DNA of 10,153 bases from Methanosarcinales archaeon (GTDB taxonomy: Archaea > Halobacteriota > Methanosarcinia > Methanosarcinales > Methanogasteraceae), in contig DTYY01000330.1 in assembly GCA_012961645.1 (NCBI GenBank), forward strand, positions 1 through 10,153. The letters run 5' to 3'. Numbering within the stretch: the first letter of the stretch is position 1; every line of letters begins with the position of its first letter. The notes under the pieces are model-generated. The model was not told the origin of the DNA, searched no databases, and worked only from the letters and a program-made list of their open reading frames with translations. The position numbers and the translations under genes were made by a program. Below, piece by piece: positions 1-7,208 of the stretch.

Positions 1-914
1 TGATCAAAGGAAAGAACGTTCTGGTGACTGGCGGGGCTGGATTTATAGGAAGTCATATAGTCGAAAGGCTCACTGGCGAGTGCGCGGTAACTGCACTGGA
101 CAACCTCAGTACAGGAAAAGAAAAGAACCTGCCAGAGGGTGCGATATTTGTAAAAGGCGATCTTAGGGATTCTGATATGGTCAAAAAAACAATTAAGGAT
201 GCAGATATCGATGTGATCTTCCATATCGGCGCGAATGCATCGGTGCCGCATTCGACAGAGGATCCGAGATACGATTTTGAGACAAACGCACTCGGCTCAT
301 TCAACGTGTTGGAGGCATGTAGGGATTCGGATGTGGAAAAGATTGTGTATGCGTCCACTGCGGCAGTCTATGGCGAGCCAGTTTACACGCCGATCGATGA
401 GGGCCATCCGCTGCATCCGATCTCGCCCTACGGCGCCTCAAAGCTCGCTGGCGAACGGTGTGGACTTGCATTCAAGGAGACTTATGGAATCGACTTTGCA
501 GCGATAAGGATCTTCAACACATACGGACCAAGACAGCCGAGATACGTGATGTACGATTTTATAAAGAAACTGAGGAGGGATCCGTCGTTTCTCGAGGTTC
601 TCGGCACAGGCGGGCAGATCAGGGACTACTGCTACGTCTCTGACATGGCTGATGCTTTTGTGCTTGTTGCAGGGCATGGCAACGGGGTGTACAATGCAGC
701 CGGCGGCAGCCCGACATCGATCAAGGAACTTGCCGAGCTGATGGTCTCGATCATCTCGCCTGAGGCAGAGATACGTTACGGCGGCAGAACATGGGCTGGT
801 GATGTGAATACGCTGTACGCCGATATCACCCGGATTAGGGAACTCGGGTTTGAGCCGAAGGTCGGGTTTGAGGAGGGTGTAAGAAAGATGATTGGGTGGT
901 TCGAAGGGGTGTAG
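1..914 (+). CDS. NAD-dependent epimerase/dehydratase, extended SDR (sugar nucleotide), start codon just off the left edge
   Basis: This is a cytosolic NAD(P)-dependent enzyme that acts on nucleotide-activated sugars, most like UDP-glucose 4-epimerases and related dehydratases that supply glycans for the envelope or for protein glycosylation. The frame opens at base 3 with IKGKNVLVTGG; bases 1-2 are TG, so the start codon (NTG) probably begins one base before the window, giving about 304 residues. GTG at 24 is an internal valine and is not the likely start, because it would remove the first beta strand. Counting the missing Met as residue 1, the dinucleotide-binding GGAGFIG lies near residues 11-17, the Ser/Thr of ASTAAVYG near 118-125, and the catalytic YGASK near 144-148. 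NTYGPRQ and RDYCYVSD are typical of the substrate domain. The exact sugar cannot be told from sequence. The gene stands alone here, with a 66-base gap to the next gene. Confidence 0.88.
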   Translation, partial: IKGKNVLVTGGAGFIGSHIVERLTGECAVTALDNLSTGKEKNLPEGAIFVKGDLRDSDMVKKTIKDADIDVIFHIGANASVPHSTEDPRYDFETNALGSFNVLEACRDSDVEKIVYASTAAVYGEPVYTPIDEGHPLHPISPYGASKLAGERCGLAFKETYGIDFAAIRIFNTYGPRQPRYVMYDFIKKLRRDPSFLEVLGTGGQIRDYCYVSDMADAFVLVAGHGNGVYNAAGGSPTSIKELAELMVSIISPEAEIRYGGRTWAGDVNTLYADITRIRELGFEPKVGFEEGVRKMIGWFEGV

Positions 915-954
915 GAATTCTTGGCTATGCCAGAGCCCTTGCGAAACCGTTATG

Positions 955-964
955 TATTATAAAA
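955..964 (+). promoter_or_regulatory. Archaeal TATA box for the 981-3689 cluster
   Basis: TATTATAAAA sits about 22 bases before the ATG at 981 in a 66-base gap. Archaeal transcription usually starts about 25 bases after the TATA centre, which would put the first base at or next to the ATG, so the transcript is probably leaderless. No Shine-Dalgarno motif precedes 981, which agrees with this. Confidence 0.5.
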
Positions 965-980
965 TGCCAAAATAACATGT

Positions 981-1478
981 ATGGTAGTGGAATCGACTGA
1001 CGAGATAACAAGATCTGCCGATCGATTCATCGAGTCGGAGATGATCATCTCAAGGGGGTTTATGGTATCCGCTCAGAGGATGTTCGGGGACGGCTACAAG
1101 GCGATCATCCGGAATCTATCCCACGAATATGGAAAGAGTATCATCGAATATCTTGCAGCCGGTACCGATCTGACCGCTCTGAACGATATCGAGAAGTTAC
1201 AGCTATTATTCGAACGTGGTGTATGTGCCGATGATGTGAAGGTGGCGATTGAAGATGATAAATTGATATTGACAACAATGAACTGCAGACACCATCTTGG
1301 AAAATATGTGCGTGAGAGGACTGGTATCCCCTCGACAAGAGTCTGTCCGGTCGGCATTCTTGCAACCTGCCTGATACAGAATATAATCAGTCAAAATGTC
1401 AGAGGCGGACGCAAGGATGCAGAGAATTACGAAAAAACCGGGGAATGTGTTATACGCTTTGATTTAACGGAGAAGTGA
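981..1478 (+). CDS. V4R-like cysteine-containing sensor or ligand-binding protein (tentative)
   Basis: This is a soluble protein of 165 residues with no signal peptide or membrane segment. The N-terminal half is helical (GFMVSAQRMFGDGYKAIIRNL, about residues 26-46). The C-terminal half carries five cysteines (82, 102, 122, 130, 156) and a CRHH motif (102-105). The ending, with CPVGILATC followed by a helix and then GECVIRFDL, resembles the end of V4R (4-vinyl reductase-like) domains, where a CP helix is followed by a Cys-containing terminal strand. Those domains bind small hydrophobic ligands or metals in archaeal regulators. This match is made by eye and is weak. The next gene, a Roadblock protein, begins 2 bases after this stop, so the two are probably co-transcribed and may act together in signalling. 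An uncharacterised archaeal family is the main alternative. Confidence 0.5.
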   Translation: MVVESTDEITRSADRFIESEMIISRGFMVSAQRMFGDGYKAIIRNLSHEYGKSIIEYLAAGTDLTALNDIEKLQLLFERGVCADDVKVAIEDDKLILTTMNCRHHLGKYVRERTGIPSTRVCPVGILATCLIQNIISQNVRGGRKDAENYEKTGECVIRFDLTEK

Positions 1479-1480
1479 TC

Positions 1481-1843
1481 ATGACTATACCTGAGATGCT
1501 CGACAAGGTTTTATCAGATCTCATAAACACCGGAGAGATCGAATCGAGTGTGATTGCGAGTCGGGACGGGCTGCTCATAGCATCGCGCATGTCACACGGC
1601 GATGAGGAGGTGTTTGCTGCCATGTCGGCAACGATGCTTGGTGCTGCGGAAACTGCGTCCACCGAGCTGGACAAGGGGGTGCCGGATCGGCTGATCGTTG
1701 AATCGGATGATGGAAAGCTGGTTGCGGTTGGTGCTGGACCAAAGGCGCTGGTTGTGGCGCTCACACCACCCGATGCCGGTCTTGGACTTGTTCTTGTGGA
1801 ACTTGACAAGGCAGCAGAGAAGATCAAGAAGATTCTGACCTGA
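1481..1843 (+). CDS. Roadblock/LC7 domain protein
   Basis: This single-domain Roadblock/LC7 protein has 120 residues, the usual length. The family forms homo- or heterodimers that bind and regulate small Ras-like GTPases or dynein-type complexes; in archaea and bacteria it often sits beside MglA-like GTPases or signalling proteins. Diagnostic features are ESSVIASRDGLLIAS near residues 21-35, an Ala/Met-rich helix (FAAMSATMLGAAETA), the strand DRLIVESDDGKLVAVGAG and the late strand LGLVLVELDKAAEKIKKIL. A GTG at 1475 overlaps the previous stop and is an alternative start. I chose ATG 1481 because GGAG at 1469-1472 lies 8 bases upstream of it but only 2 bases before the GTG. No GTPase gene is present in the window, so the partner is unknown; the adjacent V4R-like protein is a candidate. 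Confidence 0.88.
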   Translation: MTIPEMLDKVLSDLINTGEIESSVIASRDGLLIASRMSHGDEEVFAAMSATMLGAAETASTELDKGVPDRLIVESDDGKLVAVGAGPKALVVALTPPDAGLGLVLVELDKAAEKIKKILT

Positions 1844-1869
1844 ATGTAAAGTAGTACGAAGGCGATTTT

Positions 1870-2361
1870 TTGTGGATTGAACTCGACGGCTGGATGGCAA
1901 AGCTCAGATTCTCTGCATGTCACCTGATACCGCACCATCTGAAGTGCGGGAGGCTGCACGGGCATACGTATGCAGTGAACGTACGGGTGCACGGGAGACG
2001 GTCAGGAGAGTTCATCATCGATTTCGAACTGCTGAAAGAGATGGTTGCACAGATATGCAGCCGGCTCGATCACCATGTCATTATCGCAGAAAACGACCCG
2101 CGCCTAAGCATCCGAAAGGATGGCGACGGCGTGGTCATCGATATCGGTGAGAAGACGTATCGTCTCCCTATCGATGATATTGCATTCATCCCTACCGATT
2201 CAACGAGTGCCGAGAGCCTTTGCATGTATGTTGCAGGCGAACTTGCCCGCATGATCGAAACCAGCGATCATAGTGTCAGCAGACTGGAGGTGCGCATCGA
2301 CGAAGGGATCGGGCAGGGCGCAGGCTGCACGCTGGACCTTGATGATGGGGTATCCCTATGA
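1870..2361 (+). CDS. 6-pyruvoyl-tetrahydropterin synthase / QueD family enzyme
   Basis: This is a zinc enzyme of the T-fold PTPS/QueD family, which converts dihydroneopterin triphosphate or a related substrate to a pyruvoyl- or carboxy-pterin, leading to 7-deazaguanine (archaeosine) or pterins. With 163 residues, zinc ligands are visible as H18, H30 and H32 (FSACH and HGH), the catalytic Cys as C26 (KCGRLHGH), the Asp-His of LDHH at 67-68, and a late Glu in RIDEGIGQG (about 145). The segment before PTDSTSAESL is longer than in bacterial QueD, as is common in archaeal members. The start is taken as TTG 1870, because the conserved ELDGW-KLRFSA strand lies before or across the next ATG (1894) and GAAGG lies 7 bases upstream; ATG 1894 is the alternative. 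Its stop overlaps the next start (ATGA), implying translational coupling to the kinase. The exact substrate is not determined. Confidence 0.85.
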   Translation: MWIELDGWMAKLRFSACHLIPHHLKCGRLHGHTYAVNVRVHGRRSGEFIIDFELLKEMVAQICSRLDHHVIIAENDPRLSIRKDGDGVVIDIGEKTYRLPIDDIAFIPTDSTSAESLCMYVAGELARMIETSDHSVSRLEVRIDEGIGQGAGCTLDLDDGVSL

Positions 2362-3689
2362 GGGTGCTCTGCTGCTGCAACGTCAATATCGACTCGGTCT
2401 GCGCCATCAGCGGGGCTAAGATCACCGATTACATCGAGAGAAATGGTCTTGGTGCTAAAATCGAGCATCTGATCAAAAATCCACCGGAAACGATCAGCGA
2501 AATCAGCGATCTTCTTGCTCTTCTCCTGAGACACATGGAGAGAGGAATCGGAGGCGAGTTTCTGGTCGAAACGTCTGATGCAGTCCCAGAACCTGTGATC
2601 TTGTCTCTGATGAAGGAAGAACCGGTGCTGCGTCTAGGTGGGAACGCCGGGATCGCTGCGGATGTCCTCTCTAATCTCGGAGCATCGCTGGTGATCCCGA
2701 ATGTGGCGTGTCCATCAAGTAGACAGGCTGATCTGTTCTCAGGAGACGTTATACGGATTCCAGCTTACAAAAACAGTAAACTCATCCTGTTAAAACCAAA
2801 AGACGCTGTTGGTTGCAAGGAGGACGCCCTGCACCATGTCTTCGACTTCAAGAAGGGAGATAAAGTCACACTCCGCGCCAGAACGATCAGCGCGCCGAAG
2901 AACAACCGTATTATAGCGACTTACGATCCGAAAAACATCTCTCTATACATGGATGACGCGTTCAGGGATTACTCTCTTTCGCACATCAAAGAGATAGACG
3001 GAGCATTGATCTCAGGCTTTCATCTGCTTCGCAATACGTATCCTGACGGATCCACGTACATCGACTGTTTGCAACCGATTCTTGAGCATTTTAGACGTTG
3101 GAAATCAGCAAATCCTGATTTGCGGATCCATTTTGAATTAGGGGACTTTCTGGACAGCGGCATCACCGACTTCGTCATCTCCAGCATCTCTGATATCGTG
3201 GACAGCATCGGCATGAACGAGGAGGAGTTTCTGGGGGATGATGCAGACATTTCAGCGAGAAACATCATCGAAAGGTCGGTTCGATCGATCGACGGGCTCG
3301 GAATATCAAGACTCTGCATCCACACAAGAGATTTTATCGTGAGCGTCTTTGATCCCGCATACATAGACGCACGATCCGAGATCGAAGCGCTGAACTTTGG
3401 TGCATCCGCGTCTGGCGCGCTTGCCATGTCCGGACACGTCGATATCGGGTCAGCCAACGATGCAATCGAGAGTCTGCCACAGAGCGATGCCGGGGTTCGT
3501 GAATGTTCGATGGTGCAGGAGCATTTTCATGGAGAACGGATCGGCAGCGGTGTATATCTGCAATTGAACGGCTACCTGGTCTGTGTTGTGCCATCGCTCA
3601 GTTGCGAAAGCCCGGTAACCACGGTCGGTATGGGCGACACCATGACCGCAGGCGTTTTTCTGCGTGAACTGGAGCACCGCCCGACGTAG
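2358..3689 (+). CDS. ADP-dependent phosphofructokinase/glucokinase family protein
   Basis: This ribokinase-fold sugar kinase uses ADP rather than ATP as phosphoryl donor (ADP_PFK_GK family) and serves the modified Embden-Meyerhof pathway of Thermococcales and methanogens. Its 443 residues match the family's usual length of about 450-480. Visible hallmarks are the first strand VLCCCNVNIDSV, the DLLALLLRHMERGIGGE segment near 51-67, the nucleotide/sugar region LRLGGNAGIAADVL at about 91-104, and the C-terminal VGMGDTMTAGVF, in which Asp427 is the expected catalytic base. The family more often has GLGDTIS, so the Met is a mild variation. Glucose and fructose-6-phosphate specificity cannot be separated by eye. 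The gene overlaps the PTPS-like gene by 4 bases and ends 10 bases from the convergent aroB' gene. Linkage to a pterin-type enzyme is unusual and unexplained. Confidence 0.88.
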   Translation: MRVLCCCNVNIDSVCAISGAKITDYIERNGLGAKIEHLIKNPPETISEISDLLALLLRHMERGIGGEFLVETSDAVPEPVILSLMKEEPVLRLGGNAGIAADVLSNLGASLVIPNVACPSSRQADLFSGDVIRIPAYKNSKLILLKPKDAVGCKEDALHHVFDFKKGDKVTLRARTISAPKNNRIIATYDPKNISLYMDDAFRDYSLSHIKEIDGALISGFHLLRNTYPDGSTYIDCLQPILEHFRRWKSANPDLRIHFELGDFLDSGITDFVISSISDIVDSIGMNEEEFLGDDADISARNIIERSVRSIDGLGISRLCIHTRDFIVSVFDPAYIDARSEIEALNFGASASGALAMSGHVDIGSANDAIESLPQSDAGVRECSMVQEHFHGERIGSGVYLQLNGYLVCVVPSLSCESPVTTVGMGDTMTAGVFLRELEHRPT

Positions 3690-3699
3690 ACACGATACG

Positions 3700-4845
3700 T
3701 CACTTCTCAATGATCGTCTCGTCGATCTTCATCCCGAAATGCCGCGCCGAATCCTCGAAGTGTGCCAGTACCTCGTCGCCTACTTTTAGATTAGCAATCG
3801 ATATCGGAGCACCGTCTGCGCCAACGAGTTTGATCGTCTCGGCGTTCTGCAGAAGCGTTTTTATCACGTTTCCATCGACTTCAGCCTCGACAAGGGTGAG
3901 TGGGCGCCTCTCGATCTTGACCCTTCCCACGATCGCATCCTTCTGTTCGCCTCTTGCATTAATCGTGGTCACCAGATCGCCTGCGCCGAGTTCTGAGAGG
4001 TACCTGGTTTTGTCGCCGACCCGGACGTACGCATGTACCGCGCCCGCATTGACCCGAAACGGGCGTGAAGCCACATAAGGACTGTCTTCTGCCTCTGATT
4101 GCACCAAAAAAAGCCCATTTGCCTGTGATCCGACGAGCATCCCCTCTCCGACCGTCATCAGCGAGCACGTATCCACGCAGACCCGGTCACCCATTCCCAC
4201 GGGTTTGACCGCTGTCACCCGTGCGACCTTAAGCGGCATCGCCGGCATGCCAGCGCGTTCGACAGTGCCTGTGATGCGCTTGATCTCTGATGGATCATCA
4301 GTATCTATTAGAATGCCGTCTGATCCGTGCTCGAGCGTCTCGATGGCAACTTTTGCCTCCTCTGAATCACGTACGCCGGCTATAATCTTCACATCTTCTT
4401 CGAAGAGTTCTGCGATCAGGTTTTCGAGTGGAATCACCTTCCAATCAGTGCCTACCACAATCAGATAGTTGCAAACACGCCCGAGTTCGGCTGCAAACTG
4501 CTCGTAAGCCTTGTTCTGGATGACAACGTATCCTGCAACCGTCTTTCCCTCGGAAACCAGTTTTTGCGCCGTGATGATATCCATCGATCCGGTTAAATCG
4601 GATGGTAGCGGATTTGTCCCGTCGCCTTCCCCGCCCACACCGACAACAACGATATCCGGCATTTCAGACACCTCGCGCGGCAGCGGTGAAGCCACCTGGA
4701 TATCTCCAAGCTCGCGGACCTTCTCAATATGATCCGCTGATGTGAGCACGCACTCCACACCGGATTCGAGACTCGTCGTGATTCTATCCTTCTGCGCATT
4801 CCAGTTGCCTGTGTCAGCCTTGATCCACGTCGTCTTCGATGTCAT
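3700..4845 (-). CDS. aroB': 3-dehydroquinate synthase II (archaeal type)
   Basis: This NAD-dependent enzyme forms 3-dehydroquinate by oxidative deamination and cyclisation of 2-amino-3,7-dideoxy-D-threo-hept-6-ulosonate. It belongs to the archaeal entry to the shikimate pathway and replaces classical DAHP synthase/AroB. The 381-residue length fits the family. Typical blocks are WIKADTGNW at the start, GYVVIQNKAYEQFAAELG, the strongly conserved DTCSLMTVGEGMLVGSQANG in the middle, YVASRPFRVNAGAVHAYV, TRYLSELGAGD and QNAETIKLVG near the end. The start ATG (complement of 4843-4845) lies only 3 bases after the 3' end of the tRNA-Ala gene on the same strand and has no Shine-Dalgarno motif. Expression is therefore probably tied to tRNA transcription and 3' processing. 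The gene converges on the ADP-dependent kinase with a 10-base gap. Confidence 0.95.
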   Translation of the reverse strand: MTSKTTWIKADTGNWNAQKDRITTSLESGVECVLTSADHIEKVRELGDIQVASPLPREVSEMPDIVVVGVGGEGDGTNPLPSDLTGSMDIITAQKLVSEGKTVAGYVVIQNKAYEQFAAELGRVCNYLIVVGTDWKVIPLENLIAELFEEDVKIIAGVRDSEEAKVAIETLEHGSDGILIDTDDPSEIKRITGTVERAGMPAMPLKVARVTAVKPVGMGDRVCVDTCSLMTVGEGMLVGSQANGLFLVQSEAEDSPYVASRPFRVNAGAVHAYVRVGDKTRYLSELGAGDLVTTINARGEQKDAIVGRVKIERRPLTLVEAEVDGNVIKTLLQNAETIKLVGADGAPISIANLKVGDEVLAHFEDSARHFGMKIDETIIEK

Positions 4846-4848
4846 CTA

Positions 4849-4921
4849 TGGACTCGCTGGGACTCGAACCCAGGGCCTTCGCCTTGCAAAGGCGACGATC
4901 TTCCAGCTGATCTACGAGCCC
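4849..4921 (-). tRNA. tRNA-Ala (anticodon UGC)
   Basis: A complete 73-base cloverleaf reads on the complement from 4921 to 4849. The acceptor stem GGGCTCG pairs with CGAGTCC and contains the G3-U70 wobble pair, the classic alanine identity element. The D arm is GATC-loop-GATC. The anticodon stem TCGCC/GGCGA encloses the loop TTTGCAA with anticodon TGC. The T arm is CTGGG-TTCGAGT-CCCAG and the discriminator base is A. CCA is not encoded (TAG follows), so it must be added after transcription. There is no intron. The aroB' start codon follows 3 bases later. Confidence 0.97.
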
Positions 4922-5183
4922 GTAGTGGTAATCTTCTGGTGCGCATTGATTTAAAGGTATCTAAATCGTGGGGGATGTTTTGGGGAGGTCGCGGCATCAC
5001 ACGAACCCGCGATCTGGTTGGTGGTTCTGGCAACGATGATTTACACCCCTTCTTGTCAGCAACCACTCCGGTCTCAGGCGCCCACGAAGCCGGCGTCTGG
5101 ATCGCATGCCATCTGGTAGACAGTATGCCCGACTCCGCTATTTGATGCCGGGTTGCTGCCGGGCTTGGGAGTGGAAGCTTGTG
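4922..5183. other. Non-coding gap with one hairpin, between tRNA-Ala and the KAP-HEAT gene
   Basis: No gene is supported in these 262 bases. Apart from the TATA box, the clearest structure is a perfect 6-bp inverted repeat, TCGCGG (4989-4994) and CCGCGA (5007-5012), around a 12-base loop. A short direct repeat of GCCGGG occurs at 5147 and 5158. Open frames across the tRNA and this gap lack start signals and recognisable domains. Confidence 0.5.
4949..4956 (-). promoter_or_regulatory. TATA box for tRNA-Ala and aroB'
   Basis: The complement reads CTTTAAAT, centred about 32 bases upstream of the tRNA 5' end (4921), which is a suitable place for an archaeal TATA box giving a very short tRNA 5' leader. 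No other TATA-like element lies between the tRNA and aroB', so this promoter probably drives both. Confidence 0.45.
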
Positions 5184-7094
5184 TCATTCGTCTGAAGGAC
5201 CTTTCTCTGCTTCCATGTTCATCGATTTCTGTTTGGTTTTGATTTCTTCAAGAGCCTCTGCAGCAATCCCACGCACAGATACGTCCCCCTCCTCCAGTGC
5301 TTCTTTCAGTGCCTCAACTGCCCTTGAATCGCCTATTGCTCCAAGAGCCGATGTAGCAGCCAGACGCATAGACACACCCTCACCCTTCAACGCTGTTTTT
5401 AGTGCTTCAACTGCTCTTGGATCACCTATATCTCCAAGAGCCGCTGCAGCATTCCCGCGCACAGACACATCCTCATCCTTCAACAACGCTTCTTTCAATG
5501 CCTCAACTGCCCTTGAATCGCCTATAGCTCTAAGAGCCCATGTAGCATTCTCACGCACAAGTACATCCTCATCCTTCAACGCTATTTTTAGTGTTTCAAC
5601 TGTTCTTGGATCACCTATATCGCCAAGAGCCAATATAACACTCCTACGCACAAGCGCGTTATCCTTCAACAACACTTCTTTCAATGCCTCAACTGCCCTT
5701 GAATCGCCTATTGATCCAAGAGCCGCTGCAGCATTCCCACGCACAGCCGGATCATCATCTTTTAATCTCGATATAACGACGTTCAAAAATTGCTGTTTCT
5801 CTGAATCCGGTATTTTATTAACCGTATTCGCAGCATGTTCTCTTTTCATATAATCCCCACTAAACAACTCATCCAGTATGGATTCATCAGATGCCGCAAC
5901 TTCCTGAGACGCTTCTGTTCCTGAGAGGTAGATGTATGGCTCAATATCAATTCCACAGAAGAATGGCTCATCTCTCAACAGGATATTCAAATCCTCATCT
6001 TTATGATACGTCTTCAGGAGTTCAGAGTTTCTCAATTCTTCTTCCGGTTCTTCTTCCGAATCACCTTTTGCAAGCCGTTCTAACTTACAGATAAGATCTT
6101 GATCCTTATACTTCACAAGATCCTTGTAAAACTCTGGAAAAACGTATTCAAAGACAAAAAGTTTCGCAGATAAATCAGACTTGATTTCCTCTCCTGCTCT
6201 TTCCGCAATCTCTCTTCGTATTCTAAGGACGTTCAAGAACATCTTTACCTTTCGGGGGTTACATCCGGTGCCCTTTGCAACGATCTTCGCATACCCCTTT
6301 TCTCGTTTCTTAATACCCAGGTTTTCGATGAACGACGCCATATCATCTTCTCTGATGGGTGGAAGTGCAAAAGGGACTTGAATTATCTTCTCTATGTAAT
6401 CTTTTCCGCTGATCGGTATTTCTTGCTCCTTGCTTTTGTATCTGACCTCAATTCCTTTCTCAATCACCTCTTTCTCCACACCGATCACAAATACACACTT
6501 TGGAACGTCTAAAAAGAGCTTTATCACCTCAAGAATCTCGATCGTCTTCTCTGGCAGGCATCTATCCAGATCATCGATGAATACAACCAACCGAGCTCCA
6601 TCTTGCAAACACTCATTTATTACGGTTTCAAAATCATCTCTGAGAGTGCTTTTTATCCCAACGCTACTCTCAAAAAGATCTTCCGCTTCTTTAAGGGTTA
6701 TCGTTGTGGTTTTTCTTAAGAAAGCATCAGTGCCCAATTTACCAATGTTTCCAAACAGCCTTATACCTTTGACTGTTAACTTCTCCTCCTTTTGAAACTC
6801 ATTCAATATCTGCTGCAACAATGCAAGTCCGATCGGTTCATCTCTTCCATAAGCCCATGCGTTGAACCAGACCGTCTTGACCCCCACACCATCTCTAAAC
6901 CTCTTCTCAAGCATCCTCATCAAACTTGTTTTTCCACTCCCCCATCTTCCATGTATGCCGATGGTCAAGGGGCTCCTCGCATCAAAATTCCCTATCAATT
7001 CAAGAAGGATGTTTGCATAATCCTCAAAGCCCAACCCATCCTCTATTGTCGGTGAATCTCCGAATATTTCTATTTTGGGCGCCTCCTCTGCCAT
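5184..7094 (-). CDS. KAP family P-loop NTPase with C-terminal HEAT repeats
   Basis: This is a 636-residue cytosolic STAND/AAA-like NTPase. Walker A is GRWGSGKT (49-56). The KAP hallmark VWFNAWAYGRDEP follows at about 75-87, Walker B is VVFIDDLDR (170-178), and a sensor-like GCNPRKVKMFLNVL lies at 277-290. Many KAP proteins have membrane helices inserted between Walker A and B; none is evident here. An acidic linker (about 343-355, EEEPEEE) leads to about six HEAT repeats of the PBS-lyase type (about 440-617), each with the pattern VR-AAxALG-IGD-RAVEALK-AL. KAP members are linked to phage exclusion (PifA) and membrane complexes; the HEAT array probably binds a protein or nucleic acid partner. 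The ATG at 7094 is supported by a TATA box about 26 bases upstream. The gene is divergent from nre and has no obvious operon partner, so its function is unknown. Confidence 0.88.
   Translation of the reverse strand: MAEEAPKIEIFGDSPTIEDGLGFEDYANILLELIGNFDARSPLTIGIHGRWGSGKTSLMRMLEKRFRDGVGVKTVWFNAWAYGRDEPIGLALLQQILNEFQKEEKLTVKGIRLFGNIGKLGTDAFLRKTTTITLKEAEDLFESSVGIKSTLRDDFETVINECLQDGARLVVFIDDLDRCLPEKTIEILEVIKLFLDVPKCVFVIGVEKEVIEKGIEVRYKSKEQEIPISGKDYIEKIIQVPFALPPIREDDMASFIENLGIKKREKGYAKIVAKGTGCNPRKVKMFLNVLRIRREIAERAGEEIKSDLSAKLFVFEYVFPEFYKDLVKYKDQDLICKLERLAKGDSEEEPEEELRNSELLKTYHKDEDLNILLRDEPFFCGIDIEPYIYLSGTEASQEVAASDESILDELFSGDYMKREHAANTVNKIPDSEKQQFLNVVISRLKDDDPAVRGNAAAALGSIGDSRAVEALKEVLLKDNALVRRSVILALGDIGDPRTVETLKIALKDEDVLVRENATWALRAIGDSRAVEALKEALLKDEDVSVRGNAAAALGDIGDPRAVEALKTALKGEGVSMRLAATSALGAIGDSRAVEALKEALEEGDVSVRGIAAEALEEIKTKQKSMNMEAEKGPSDE
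5240..5760 (-). repeat. Tandem DNA repeats encoding HEAT units, with an alternating ~189-bp higher-order period
   Basis: HEAT units of about 93-96 bp are repeated in frame. Two subtypes alternate: one with TTCTTTCA-TGCCTCAACTG starting at 5301, 5490 and 5676 (intervals 189 and 186), the other with TTTTTAGTG starting at 5396 and 5585 (interval 189). Similarity within a subtype is higher than between neighbouring units, which points to duplication of a two-repeat block. The 186 interval reflects one lost codon (KDNALVR instead of KDEDVLVR). Confidence 0.85.
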
Positions 7095-7117
7095 GCAGAA
7101 TGATATGTATGTGTGAC

Positions 7118-7125
7118 GATATAAC
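7118..7125 (-). promoter_or_regulatory. TATA box for the KAP-HEAT gene
   Basis: The complement reads GTTATATC, centred about 27 bases before the ATG at 7094. This fits a leaderless archaeal transcript; no Shine-Dalgarno motif precedes that ATG. Confidence 0.45.
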
Positions 7126-7136
7126 TATGGTGGCAT

Positions 7137-7165
7137 TTCACCACCCCTTCTTCGGAATTGGTGAA
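7137..7165. promoter_or_regulatory. Inverted repeat (candidate operator) between the divergent KAP-HEAT and nre genes
   Basis: TTCACCA (7137-7143) and TGGTGAA (7159-7165) form a perfect 7-bp inverted repeat with a 15-base spacer. A further TGGTG at 7128-7132 can pair with the same CACCA. It lies just upstream of the KAP TATA box and about 45 bases upstream of the probable nre TATA box, a position from which a bound regulator could affect both genes. Confidence 0.35.
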
Positions 7166-7208
7166 TCTCATAACACCCCCACACAGCCCCCGCCGGCTCA
7201 AACCGCCA

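Noticed and set aside
1475..1480. GTG 1475 as start of the Roadblock gene
   Set aside because: The GGAG motif is only 2 bases away from it but 8 bases from ATG 1481.
4989..5012. Possible second tRNA or tRNA remnant (GGGTTCG on the complement, inside a hairpin)
   Set aside because: The T-loop lacks the conserved A58, the arm geometry is wrong and no acceptor or anticodon stem could be built.
5240..5760. Regular repeats that might suggest a CRISPR array
   Set aside because: The units keep the reading frame, have no unique spacers, and encode a clear HEAT pattern.
5179..5853. Long forward open frame (224 codons) across the HEAT repeat region
   Set aside because: It is antisense to the KAP-HEAT gene and open only because of the repetitive coding sequence. 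Its Ser/Phe/Ala-rich translation shows no domain of its own.
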